Assembly: GCF_900111485.1 (NCBI RefSeq)
Contig: NZ_FOIC01000005.1
Coordinates: 124,001 to 188,000 of the forward strand
DNA length: 64,000 bases
Source of the DNA: Natrinema hispanicum
GTDB taxonomy: Archaea > Halobacteriota > Halobacteria > Halobacteriales > Natrialbaceae
Direction of reading: 5' to 3'
Shown: piece after piece, positions 25,997-34,425 of the stretch
How the letters are laid out: each line of letters starts with the position of its first letter
Position numbering within the stretch: position 1 is the first letter of the stretch
Made by a program: the position numbers and the translations under genes
The notes under the pieces: generated by a model
Database searches by the model: none
What the model saw: the letters and a program-made list of their open reading frames with translations, nothing else
Told to the model about the DNA's origin: nothing

Positions 25997-26770
25997 CTAC
26001 TCGAGTTGCAGTTCGTCGCTGGCCTCGAGCAGCTGGATCAAGACGGACGCGAACAGCGAGCCCGAACTCCAGATTGCGGTCTCGCTACCTTCGTTGCCGA
26101 CGACACTCAGGAGGATGCTATCGTCGTCGGCGATGACGATCCGGCCCGACCGTTGGTCGTCCGTCCGCTGGGCTGGGAGGTTCTCGACGGTCACGACATC
26201 GAGATCGGCAAATCGGTCTCGGACTGCCGGCGTTCGGCTCACGACGACGACCGTGACGCCGGCTGCGGCGCGCTCTGTAAGGGTTCGCTCGATCGTATCG
26301 GTGACGAGTTCCGGGAGCCGGGTGCCGAAGACGATCCGCTCGTCTGCCTGCGAGAGGATATCGACGGTCCGGTCGTCGACCTGGTCGCGGCCGCGAACCG
26401 TCCAGATGTCCTCCTGCGTTTCCTCGCCTGTCGACTCACGTTTGACGGTCTCGACGTACTCGAAGGCCCGGTCCTGTTCGCGTTCAAACCGGTCACGAAG
26501 CAGCTCGCGTGCCTCGTCGGTGCTGACCGGCCGGTATCGGATCGGGTTCGACTGCTGGACCTCGAGCAAGCCCCGCTCCTCGAGGCGCTCGGCGACGCCG
26601 TACACCTGCGATCGTGGGACGTCGACGACCTGGGAGACGTCGCGGGCGGTGCCCGAGCCGATACGGTGGAGGCCGATGAACACCTTCGCCTCGTAGGTCG
26701 TGAGCCCGAGCCGTTCGAAGGCGGCGAGGGCCTCGCCCTCGCTCTCGTTTTCGTCCTCGTCGTCGGTCAT
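25997..26770 (-). CDS. TrmB-family transcriptional regulator
   Basis: A 257-residue regulator of the TrmB/TrmBL family. The N-terminal winged helix reads AAFERLGLTTYEAKVFIGLH, then SQVVDVPRSQVYGVAERLEE and RGLLEVQQSNPIRYRPVS, the standard TrmB HTH. A central coiled segment (RDRFEREQDRAFEYVETVKR) leads to a C-terminal phospholipase-D-like sensing domain (DERIVFGTRLPELVTDTIER). It is translationally coupled to the upstream RND exporter gene (ATGA overlap at 26767-26770), so it probably controls this operon. TrmB proteins often sense sugars; the ligand here is unknown. Confidence 0.88.
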   Translation of the reverse strand: MTDDEDENESEGEALAAFERLGLTTYEAKVFIGLHRIGSGTARDVSQVVDVPRSQVYGVAERLEERGLLEVQQSNPIRYRPVSTDEARELLRDRFEREQDRAFEYVETVKRESTGEETQEDIWTVRGRDQVDDRTVDILSQADERIVFGTRLPELVTDTIERTLTERAAAGVTVVVVSRTPAVRDRFADLDVVTVENLPAQRTDDQRSGRIVIADDDSILLSVVGNEGSETAIWSSGSLFASVLIQLLEASDELQLE

Positions 26771-29700
26771 TGTTCGTCACCAGTACCGTCGGCGGGGCGG
26801 CCGCCGTCGCTAGCGGGGGACGCGCCCGTTGCCGCGGGCGACTCGAAGGGAACGTCAGGGCCGAAGTACCGCGTCCAGAGGACGAGCAGGGTCGGCAAGA
26901 CGAGCACGCTCGCGATGAACGCGTAGATGATCGTCAGCGCGGTGATGATCCCGAACTGCTCGAGGACGGGCAGGATGGCAAAGGCGAGGACGCCGAACCC
27001 GCCGACGGTGGTCGCCGCGCTGCCGAGCAACGCGCCGCCGGTTCCCGTCACCGTGGTCTGCATGGCGTCCCAGACCGAACCCTGGCGCTCGAGTTCGAGC
27101 GTGTACCGGGCGCTGACGTGGATACTGTAGGCGACGCCGAGCCCGATCGTCAGGCTGGTGATCATCCCCGTCAGGACGTTAAAGGGCATCCCGATCAGGT
27201 ACATCGTCCCGAGGATCCAGCTGACTGCGAGCGCCACTGGGAGCAGCGTTACCGCGCCCAAGGTCGCGCTGTTGCCAGTCAGCCAGTAGGCCAACGTCAG
27301 GAAGACGAAGACGGCCACGAGCGTGATCAACAGGCTCTCGAGGACAGTATTGAGCAGGTCTTGCTCGACGACGTGGTTGACGATCGGATCGCCGGTCGCC
27401 ACCACGGACCAGCGATCGCCGCTGTCGTCGAAGTCCGCCGCGATCGCGCGCATTTCCTCGGTCGTCTCGCCGGTCGAGGCGTCACCCTGGATCGAGACGA
27501 CTAGCTGGAGGGCCTCGTACTCGCCGTCGTCAGTGCGGTAGAGTACGTTAGTCGCGGCTTCGGAATCGGCCTCGTAGAGGTCGTCGTACAGCGCCTCGAG
27601 GTTTTCGTCGGGAACGCCGTCATCGTCGGTGTCTGACTCGTCGAACGACTCGTCGAACGATTCGTTCTCGGCCGCGACCTGCTCCATGGTCGACAGCGGG
27701 CTGCGAACGTCGGCTTCGCCGCTTGCCAACTCGTATGCCACGTCGCTGTCGGTGGCGTCGTCCTGGGCGTCTGCGACCCGTTCGAGCGTCTCGTCGTGGG
27801 TTATATCACCTCTGACGAGCAGTTGCGCCTGGGAGTCCTGGCGCTGGAAGTTCTCGTTGACGTACTCGAGGTCGGATTTCGCGCTGTACTCGCCGGGCTG
27901 GAACGGTTCGGGAAGGTCCTGCGTCCAGGCAGGCGGGCTGTCGGCGAGGAAGTCCTCCTGGTCGAAGCTGGTATCGACCTGGGTCGCACCGTAGACGCCG
28001 CCTGCGGTCACCACCAGCGTCACGAGGAGCACCACCAGCGGGGCTTTCCGGGCGATGGTCGCCCCGACAGAGAGTACGTCGGCGAGTCGACCGCCGCCGG
28101 TGCCAAACGCCCGCTTGCGCCGCTCGATCCCGTACGCCTCGAGTCGGGAATCGACTTCGACTTTCGCCGCGGGGATCAACGCGCCGAAGACGACCATCGC
28201 GGCGAGGATACCGAACGCGCTCACGATGCCGAACTCGCGGATCGGGCCGATCGGACTGACGAGGTTCGAGAGGAAGCCGATGACGGTCGTCGCCGTCACC
28301 CAGACGAGCGCGACGCCGACGCCGGCGAGGGCGACGGACATCGAGCCGCGCACGTCAGTCGGTTCGTCGGCGTCGCGTGGCGTCTCGCGTTGCTCCCGAT
28401 GACGCATAAAGACGTGAATCGCGTAGTCAATCGAGAGCCCGATCAGGAGCACGGGAATGGCGACGAACATCTGGTTGAACGAGATATCTGCCCAGCCCAT
28501 GAAGCCGAACGTCCAGAGCAACACCGCTGCGATGCCTGCGATCCCGAGAACGATGTCGAGCGGATCGCGGTAGGCGATCACCAGCGCGACGACGACGAAC
28601 AGCAGGGCAAGCGGCGAGACGATCGCTAAGCTGTCACCCATCGATCGGTCGATCTCGTCGGTAATGACCCCCGACCCGAAGACGAGCATCTCCTGGTCGT
28701 AATCATCAGCGAGGTCGCGAAGCTCGAGTTGGCTGTTGGAAATTTCTTCGTCGACCGATCCAGGGCCTTGGAAGTCCCCGCTTGCGGTCGACTGCGTCAC
28801 GACCAGCATTCGTGCGTCAGCCTCGGTCGACTCCGGCTCGTAGGATGTCGGCATGAGTCGCAGGGCAAAGCCGCCGCCCCGGTCGCTATCTTCCGAGAGG
28901 ACGTCCGTAAGCGTCTCCTCGTATTCGGACTCGCTCATCGAGTCGAGTTGCTCGATCTGTTCGTCCAGTGGCGGCTGGTCGGCCGCTTCGAGGTCTTCGC
29001 GATCGTCTTCGAGTTCCTCGAAATCGTCCTCGAGGTCTTCGAAGTCGTCCTGGAGCTGTTCGCTGTCGTCTTCGAGGTCCTCGAAGTCGTCCTGGAGCTG
29101 TTCGCGATCTTCCGCCAACTGCGCGAAGTCCTCCTCGAGAACGCCGCGCGTGCCCTGGGCGTAGACGTCTTCGAGTTGGCCCTCGAGTTCGGCCGAGCGT
29201 TGCTCGTATTCCGCGTCGGAGAGGTTTCCGGCCTCGTTCGCCCGCTCGAGTTCGACGAGAGACGACTGAATCTCCCGCGCGTTCGTCATGGCTGTGTCAA
29301 ACTGAGCTGACTGCTCCTCGCCGAGGTCGGCCGTCGCCTCCGCGTACACCGCGTCGAGTTGCCCCTCGAGCGCGGCCGATTGCTGCTCGTATTCCGCCTC
29401 GGAGAGATCGCCGGCCTGGAAGGAAGCGTTCAGCTCCGCGGATTCCGTCTCGAGCGCGACGGTTTCGTTCAGCGCTGCCTCGAGTTCGGCTGCGGTCTCG
29501 TTGAGTTCCCCACTCCGGGTTTCGAGTTCGGCTGCGGTCTCGTTGAGTTCAGCCCTGCGCTGTTCGAGTTCGGCTGCGGTCTCGTTGAGTTCCTCACTCC
29601 GGTCTTCGAGTTCGGACGCGCGTTCGGAGAGGTCATCAGCCTGCTCCTCGCGGATCGCGGTCGTCGCCACGACGTTCTCGACGCCGACGATCGCTTCTTC

Positions 29701-30045
29701 TTCGACCAGTGTCGAGTTTATCGACTCGTCGTTGCGGAGTTCTTGTTGAAACTCGAGCGAGGAGCGCAACGACTCCTTCGAGAGGACGTCGTCACCCCTG
29801 ACGATCACCTGAACCGCTGTCGTGTTTTCCTGATCCTCGCTGGCGAAGTTTTCCGTCGCGAACTCGAGGGCGTTCCCTTCCGGCGAGTCGCTCTCGTACT
29901 GCTCGAGCGACGACTCGTCGTCGACCATCGTCGCGCCCGCACCGACCATGGCGGTCACGAGCAAGAGCACGACCAAGACGATCGCCGAGTGTGTCGTGAT
30001 CACGTCGGCGATCCGGTCAGCACGACTCACGGCCACACACCCCAC
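26767..30045 (-). CDS. RND/MMPL-family exporter with a giant extracytoplasmic coiled coil
   Basis: A protein of about 1,090 residues of the RND superfamily (MMPL/HpnN/Patched-like), with two homologous halves of six membrane helices and two large outside loops. The second-half helices (TLAYWLTGNSATLGAVTLLP, GMITSLTIGLGVAYSIHVSA) show the SSD-like GxGxxYS/H pattern. The first loop carries an unusually long coiled coil (about residues 130-350) built of near-identical 14-residue units (ELNETAAELEQRRA-type, then LQDDFEDLEDD-type). It may move lipids or hydrophobic molecules; substrate unknown. Alternative in-frame starts exist near 30030 (GTG). It forms an operon with the TrmB regulator. Confidence 0.87.
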   Translation of the reverse strand: MGCVAVSRADRIADVITTHSAIVLVVLLLVTAMVGAGATMVDDESSLEQYESDSPEGNALEFATENFASEDQENTTAVQVIVRGDDVLSKESLRSSLEFQQELRNDESINSTLVEEEAIVGVENVVATTAIREEQADDLSERASELEDRSEELNETAAELEQRRAELNETAAELETRSGELNETAAELEAALNETVALETESAELNASFQAGDLSEAEYEQQSAALEGQLDAVYAEATADLGEEQSAQFDTAMTNAREIQSSLVELERANEAGNLSDAEYEQRSAELEGQLEDVYAQGTRGVLEEDFAQLAEDREQLQDDFEDLEDDSEQLQDDFEDLEDDFEELEDDREDLEAADQPPLDEQIEQLDSMSESEYEETLTDVLSEDSDRGGGFALRLMPTSYEPESTEADARMLVVTQSTASGDFQGPGSVDEEISNSQLELRDLADDYDQEMLVFGSGVITDEIDRSMGDSLAIVSPLALLFVVVALVIAYRDPLDIVLGIAGIAAVLLWTFGFMGWADISFNQMFVAIPVLLIGLSIDYAIHVFMRHREQRETPRDADEPTDVRGSMSVALAGVGVALVWVTATTVIGFLSNLVSPIGPIREFGIVSAFGILAAMVVFGALIPAAKVEVDSRLEAYGIERRKRAFGTGGGRLADVLSVGATIARKAPLVVLLVTLVVTAGGVYGATQVDTSFDQEDFLADSPPAWTQDLPEPFQPGEYSAKSDLEYVNENFQRQDSQAQLLVRGDITHDETLERVADAQDDATDSDVAYELASGEADVRSPLSTMEQVAAENESFDESFDESDTDDDGVPDENLEALYDDLYEADSEAATNVLYRTDDGEYEALQLVVSIQGDASTGETTEEMRAIAADFDDSGDRWSVVATGDPIVNHVVEQDLLNTVLESLLITLVAVFVFLTLAYWLTGNSATLGAVTLLPVALAVSWILGTMYLIGMPFNVLTGMITSLTIGLGVAYSIHVSARYTLELERQGSVWDAMQTTVTGTGGALLGSAATTVGGFGVLAFAILPVLEQFGIITALTIIYAFIASVLVLPTLLVLWTRYFGPDVPFESPAATGASPASDGGRPADGTGDEQ

Positions 30046-30327
30046 CTGTCGCTCGGCTCGGTGCTCGCTCTCATCTGTTGTGAGTATCCTACTAACGGAG
30101 TCGGTATACAGCTGTTGTTATTTTTACACTAACAGTCACGACGTCGAATACGACAGCCGCGAGCGACAGCCCCGAAACAGCGATTTTCGACCCGTTTCTG
30201 ACCAAACGTTCAGCAAAACAGTGTTATTCGCGTGCTACCCGTCGTCTATCACCGACAAATCGGGTTATTTTGTCATCGTCCCGTGACACTCAGGAATGCC
30301 GATCGGTCGTGTCGGACGACTGCTCGA
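30046..30327. other. Intergenic gap between the RND operon and the RNase Z-like gene
   Basis: A 282-bp gap that is more AT-rich than its surroundings (GTTGTTATTTTTACAC around 30113-30128, GGGTTATTTTGTCATC around 30262). It contains the promoter of the RND-TrmB operon (read leftward) and the 3' side of the RNase Z-like gene. I see no open frame with native codon use and no tRNA. Confidence 0.5.
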
Positions 30328-31062
30328 TCACTCGACCGAGACCGTCTGGAGGTCCTCAGCGAACCGGACATCGCCGTCGTAATGGGCGGCGATCGACTCG
30401 AGCATCTCGTCGTGGGTGCCGTCGGTGTGGGGATAGAGGTGGGTGAGATAGACCCGGCCGAGCTCCCGGCCGGCGAGTTCGCGGCCGAGTGCGTCGGGCG
30501 TCGGATGGTTCGAGACGTCGACGTCGTCAGGGAACGAACAATCGTGGGCAAAGATCGCCGATCCTTCGGCGAAGTTTGCCAGTCCAGCGAAGGCCTCGCT
30601 GTCGCCGCTGAACGTGAAGAGATCGCCGAAGCGATAGGCCAGACACGGCACCGAATGGCGCGTCTCGTAGGCCGAGACGTCGAAGCCCGCAACGGTGAAC
30701 TCGCCGGGGACGACCTCTCGAACCTGTACCTCGAGTTTGTCCTGCATGTACTCGTAGACGGAGAGGAGGTCGTCGACCAGCGCCTTGGTACCCTGTGGGC
30801 CGACGATCTCGATGTGGTCCTCGCCGGCGAGCCAGCGGGCTTTCATCAGCGGCAGTAGGTCGGCGACGTGATCGAGGTGGTGGTGTGTTAAGAGCACCGT
30901 CGAGACATTCTCGTAGCCGACGCCGGACTGCTGGAGTCGCTGGAGAATCCCGGCACCACAGTCGATCAGCAGCGTGCGGCCGTCCTCCTGGACGAGGATC
31001 CCCGTCTGAAACCGTTCGCCCGTGGGCATTGCACTGCCCGTCCCGAGAAAGGTGATACGCAT
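30328..31062 (-). CDS. RNase Z-like metallo-beta-lactamase-fold hydrolase
   Basis: A 244-residue protein with the RNase Z/ElaC-like start MRITFLGTGSAMPTGERFQT, the metal-binding HxHxDH box in VLLTHHHLDHVADLLP, a His in AYETRHSVPCLAYRF, the Asp in FTFSGDSEAFAG, and the late His in LGRVYLTHLYPHTDG. It lacks a clear flexible exosite arm of tRNase Z, and haloarchaea encode a separate canonical tRNase Z, so this is probably a related MBL hydrolase of unknown substrate. ATG 31062 begins the first strand; longer in-frame starts are unsupported. Confidence 0.85.
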   Translation of the reverse strand: MRITFLGTGSAMPTGERFQTGILVQEDGRTLLIDCGAGILQRLQQSGVGYENVSTVLLTHHHLDHVADLLPLMKARWLAGEDHIEIVGPQGTKALVDDLLSVYEYMQDKLEVQVREVVPGEFTVAGFDVSAYETRHSVPCLAYRFGDLFTFSGDSEAFAGLANFAEGSAIFAHDCSFPDDVDVSNHPTPDALGRELAGRELGRVYLTHLYPHTDGTHDEMLESIAAHYDGDVRFAEDLQTVSVE

Positions 31063-31257
31063 AGGCGGGTGTGGAACCCCTGGCCCGATAAGGGTACCTC
31101 TCGAGGCTGTCCCCATCCGTGCCGAGGCGAGCGGCCTCGAGGCGTGAGAGATGACACGGCGTGCCTGTGGCTGACCGACCAGCATGGGTATCGACTCGCT
31201 GGGATGCTTTCGGCGGGTTTATCGCCACGTCGCGCCGACCGGCATGTATATCCGCAT

Positions 31258-32052
31258 ATGACAGTCGTTCTCGCCGGCATCGGTGCCGACAGCACGAACG
31301 TCGGCGCGCTGGCACCGCTGTACGACGACGGCCGGTTCGAATACGTCCCGATCCCGGAGAAGACGCGCGAGACGACAGAAACGGAGACGCTCGGGTCGTG
31401 GGAGCTACGGGCCGACGACGGCGTCGCCGCCGATCTCACGACCCGGATCACACCCCAGCCAGTCGATGACGGGGCCGAAACGATCACTGGCGACGCCCTC
31501 GCGTCGTGGCCGCTCCATCGCGATCCCAACTTCGAGGCGCTGACCTACGGCGAACACCGGTCCAGCGGTTACGTCTCGCGGCTGCGCGCGCTCGAGCCCG
31601 GCGACGTCGTCGGCTTTTACGCCGGGCTGCGCCGCCCGGACGGGGACCGCGCCCACCGCTATCTAATCGGCTACTTCACCGTCGAGGACGTGGCCGTTGT
31701 CAGTCCCGATATGCCCCGAACCGAGCGCGAAGCGATTCTCGATGCCCATCCGGACAACGCCCACGCCAAGCGGGCTCGAGACGGAGACCTCTATCTCGAG
31801 AAACCGGTCGTCATCGTCGACGGCCGGGAGCCTGGCGGTCTCTTCGAGCGCGACCCGATCCGTCTCAGCGACTACTACGTCGCAGACGGCAACGAACGCC
31901 CCCAGTATTACCTGCGCGACGAGATCGAATCGGCGTGGAACGTCCAGGCCGGTGGGTCGAACATGATGTTCAAGCCGGCCTACCGCTGTGACCTCTCGGG
32001 GGTCGCGTTTCGGGAACTGGTCGGGGTTCCGGGCGACCGGGACGTCGCGTAG
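31258..32052 (+). CDS. Nmad3-type (nucleotide modification associated domain 3) protein
   Basis: A 264-residue protein that opens MTVVLAGIGADSTNVGALAP and continues DDGRFEYVPIPEK, the pattern of the Nmad3 family (putative nucleotide modification associated domain 3, described by comparative genomics). Further family-like blocks: FEALTYGEHRSSGYVSRLRA, GDVVGFYAGLRRP, and RLSDYYVADGNERPQYYLRD. Nmad proteins occur near DNA base-modification genes in phages and bacteria, but their activity is unproven. Here no modification, methylase or restriction genes adjoin it. ATG 31258 is favoured: GTTTATCG about 38 nt upstream can serve as TATA box. Confidence 0.72.
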   Translation: MTVVLAGIGADSTNVGALAPLYDDGRFEYVPIPEKTRETTETETLGSWELRADDGVAADLTTRITPQPVDDGAETITGDALASWPLHRDPNFEALTYGEHRSSGYVSRLRALEPGDVVGFYAGLRRPDGDRAHRYLIGYFTVEDVAVVSPDMPRTEREAILDAHPDNAHAKRARDGDLYLEKPVVIVDGREPGGLFERDPIRLSDYYVADGNERPQYYLRDEIESAWNVQAGGSNMMFKPAYRCDLSGVAFRELVGVPGDRDVA

Positions 32053-32059
32053 GTGGTCG

Positions 32060-32398
32060 TCAGTCGCGGTGCTCGAGTCGAGCGAGAACCGACTCGAGGT
32101 CGTCGAAGTTTGCACCGGGCGTGACAACGCTATCCTGGTGTCGGTAGTCGACGACATCGTGTGCATCGAGTCGCGGGAGGTGATTGTGGACCAACGCGAT
32201 GGAGATCGATCGTCGGGTCGTGGGACCGGCGTCGGCCGTTTCATAGTTGTGCGCCGACGAGGCGATCTGACGGCTCAGTTCTTGGGGTGTCGTGCGATCG
32301 ACCGTACGAAGGATCTCCAGAGCGGCCCTGCGTGTCCCGCTCGAGAGAAGGGTGTGAATCGTCTCGACGTCGAGAGTGGTTGACTGAGGTCGAGGCAC
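32060..32398 (-). CDS. DUF7344 winged-helix protein
   Basis: A 112-residue haloarchaeal DUF7344-type protein with an ArsR-like helix-turn-helix: LDVETIHTLLSSGTRRAALE, ILRTVDRTTPQELSRQIAS, then ISIALVHNHLPRLDAHDVVD followed by YRHQDSVVTPG, the wing. Such proteins are small putative transcription regulators that are abundant in haloarchaea. It is convergent with the Nmad3 gene (7 bp between stops). The target is unknown. Confidence 0.82.
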   Translation of the reverse strand: MPRPQSTTLDVETIHTLLSSGTRRAALEILRTVDRTTPQELSRQIASSAHNYETADAGPTTRRSISIALVHNHLPRLDAHDVVDYRHQDSVVTPGANFDDLESVLARLEHRD

Positions 32399-32524
32399 AA
32401 CTGGGCTACCGTGACGAACGGGGACATTGATATCCCCTGACTAGTTAGGTATCGGCCGTCGGATCGCGCCGTTCGCACACCGCATGGCGATCGATCGGTT
32501 TCATGTACCGATCCATCAAAGCGT

Positions 32525-33073
32525 ATGGCAGTGACGGCTTCCGACGACACGACGCCACGACACGAGCGCGTCACACACCACGCGACGCCCGGACCACGCA
32601 ACTCCCTGGCCCACTGGACTACCGCCCGCTCTCCACTCCGGGTTGCGATCAACTACATCGTCGTCTGGCTTGTCCGGATCTCTCCCAGTCTCCGGCTCAA
32701 GCGCTGGCTGTTGCGTCGCATCGGCGTTACGGTCGGATCTGGCGTCTCGTGGGGGCTCGAGGCCACGCCCGACGTCTTCTGGCCAGACCTGATCACGCTC
32801 GAGGCGAACGCGATCGTCGGCTACGACGCGACGATTCTCTGTCACGAGTTCTTACAGGACGAGTACCGAACCGGCGAGGTCGTCGTCGGCGAACGAGCGA
32901 TGATCGGGGCGGGTGCGATCATCTTACCCGGCGTCGAGATCGGTCACGATGCCAGTATCGCGGCGAACTCGCTGGTAACTCGTGACGTGCCGCCGGGGGC
33001 GACGGTCGCCGGTGTGCCGGCTGAACCCATGGCCGGAACCGCCGACGATGAGACGAGCGACGGCGGCGAGTGA
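32525..33073 (+). CDS. Hexapeptide-repeat acyltransferase
   Basis: A 182-residue protein with an N-terminal helix-rich region (PLRVAINYIVVWLVRISPSL) and a left-handed beta-helix of the LbH-MAT-like class (TLEANAIVGYDATILCHEFL, VGERAMIGAGAIILPGVEIG, HDASIAANSLVTRDVPPG and TVAGVPAEPM). This pattern is typical of maltose/galactoside O-acetyltransferases and sugar acetyltransferases; the catalytic His is probably that in LCHEFL. The acceptor is unknown. Divergent from the DUF7344 gene with about 126 bp between starts. Confidence 0.82.
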   Translation: MAVTASDDTTPRHERVTHHATPGPRNSLAHWTTARSPLRVAINYIVVWLVRISPSLRLKRWLLRRIGVTVGSGVSWGLEATPDVFWPDLITLEANAIVGYDATILCHEFLQDEYRTGEVVVGERAMIGAGAIILPGVEIGHDASIAANSLVTRDVPPGATVAGVPAEPMAGTADDETSDGGE

Positions 33074-33144
33074 GACACCGCAGGCGCTCAGCGTCGGAGG
33101 CTGAAAAACAATAGTGAGACGGTGACAAGCAGTCGTCTAGCCGC

Positions 33145-34314
33145 TTACAGGGACGACCAGGATTTGCGGGCTTCGTTCCAGGACGTGATGTCGGCGATCC
33201 AGCGGGCGGCGATCAGCTTCTTCAAGTTCTCCGCTGGGAGGCCGCCAAAGGTGTCGACGGGCAAGGAGATGCCCTTCGCCGGCTTGACGTCGTGGGCGAT
33301 GGCCTTGTCGCCGACCGAGATGACGGTCCCTTTGTCCTCGTGTTCCCAGGTCTTCAGCGGACGGTTGGCGATCGCGCGAGCGATGTTCTCACCGGCGACC
33401 TCGGCGGCCTGCCAGGCGGCCTGTGCCGTCGGCGGTGCGGGCTGGTCGCCCTGGTCGATGATCGCCGAGTCGCCAACTGCGAACACGCGCTCGTCGGAGG
33501 TCTGGAAGTTCGCGCGGGTGGTCACGCGGTTGTGCTCGTTCTCGAGGTCGACCTCGTCCATCGCGTCACGGCCCGTGATCCCGCCGGTCCAGACGAGCAC
33601 GTCGTGCTCGAGTGGCTCGCCCTCGTCGAATTCGATGTGATCCGCGGTTGCCTCGGTGATCGGGTCGTCCGTATGAATGCGGACGCCGGCTTCCTCGAGC
33701 AGGTCGCGCAGGGCCTGCTGACATTCCGGATCGTTGCCCGGGAAGATCTCCTCGAGTGCCTCGACGAGGTGGATCTCGATGGGGGCGCGGTGTTGGTCGC
33801 GGAACTCGGCGATCTCGCCGGCGGTCTGGATACCGGAGAGGCCGGCACCGCCGATGACGACCTGTGCGGGATCGCTGCGGGTCGCGTCCTGACTGGCTTC
33901 CGTGACGGCGTCGTGGATCTCGAGGGCGTCGTCGAGACTTTTGAGCGTCAGGGAGTGATCCTCGAGGCCGGGGATGCCGTAGTAGGCGGTCTGGCTGCCC
34001 AGCGCGACGAGGACGTAGTCGTACTCGACGGGCTCGCTGTCGGCGAGTTCGACGACCTGTTCGTCGACGTCTAAGCCCGTAACCTCGTCCTGGATGAATC
34101 GGGTCGCCGGGTCCGCGATCTGGTCGACCGGGAACGTAATGTCCGAGCGGACGCTGGGGTCGCGGATCACACGGTGGGATTCGTGCAACACGAGGTGATA
34201 ATCGACATCGGCGATCCAGGTCAGCCGTACGGTACCGCCAAGCTCCGATTGGAGCTTTTTGATCGCGCCGGCACCAGCATAGCCAGCTCCGAGCACGACA
34301 ACGTTCTCAGTCAT
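33145..34314 (-). CDS. Type II NADH dehydrogenase (NDH-2) flavoprotein
   Basis: A 389-residue two-Rossmann flavoprotein: FAD-binding GAGYAGAGAIKKL at the N-terminus, NAD(P)-binding VVIGGAGLSGIQTAGEIAEF near residue 155, and the FAD-contact sequence RVFAVGDSAIIDQGDQPAPP near 290. A C-terminal amphipathic region (LKKLIAARWIADITSWNEAR) fits peripheral membrane attachment. NDH-2 enzymes pass electrons from NADH to menaquinone without pumping protons; haloarchaea use them as the respiratory entry point because their complex I lacks the NADH module. Start ATG 34314; TATA-like TTTGTATCATAG lies about 30 nt upstream. Confidence 0.88.
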   Translation of the reverse strand: MTENVVVLGAGYAGAGAIKKLQSELGGTVRLTWIADVDYHLVLHESHRVIRDPSVRSDITFPVDQIADPATRFIQDEVTGLDVDEQVVELADSEPVEYDYVLVALGSQTAYYGIPGLEDHSLTLKSLDDALEIHDAVTEASQDATRSDPAQVVIGGAGLSGIQTAGEIAEFRDQHRAPIEIHLVEALEEIFPGNDPECQQALRDLLEEAGVRIHTDDPITEATADHIEFDEGEPLEHDVLVWTGGITGRDAMDEVDLENEHNRVTTRANFQTSDERVFAVGDSAIIDQGDQPAPPTAQAAWQAAEVAGENIARAIANRPLKTWEHEDKGTVISVGDKAIAHDVKPAKGISLPVDTFGGLPAENLKKLIAARWIADITSWNEARKSWSSL

Positions 34315-34425
34315 ACAGCATAATGGGAAGCACTATGATACAAAGCTGTTGGAACCGGTGTCGGTGTGGTCACGGCTCGCACGACATCACGGCCGGTGAA
34401 TGATGCGCTCGAGGCGGGCTGGGAC

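Noticed and set aside
28729-29310. A plus-strand frame with many Leu/Glu/Val repeats
   Set aside because: It is the complement of the exporter's coiled-coil repeats; repeat character is inherited from the real gene.
29000-29620. Direct repeats that could suggest a CRISPR array
   Set aside because: The period is exactly 42 bp, the repeats are in frame within the exporter gene and encode heptads; there are no unique spacers of CRISPR type and no cas genes.
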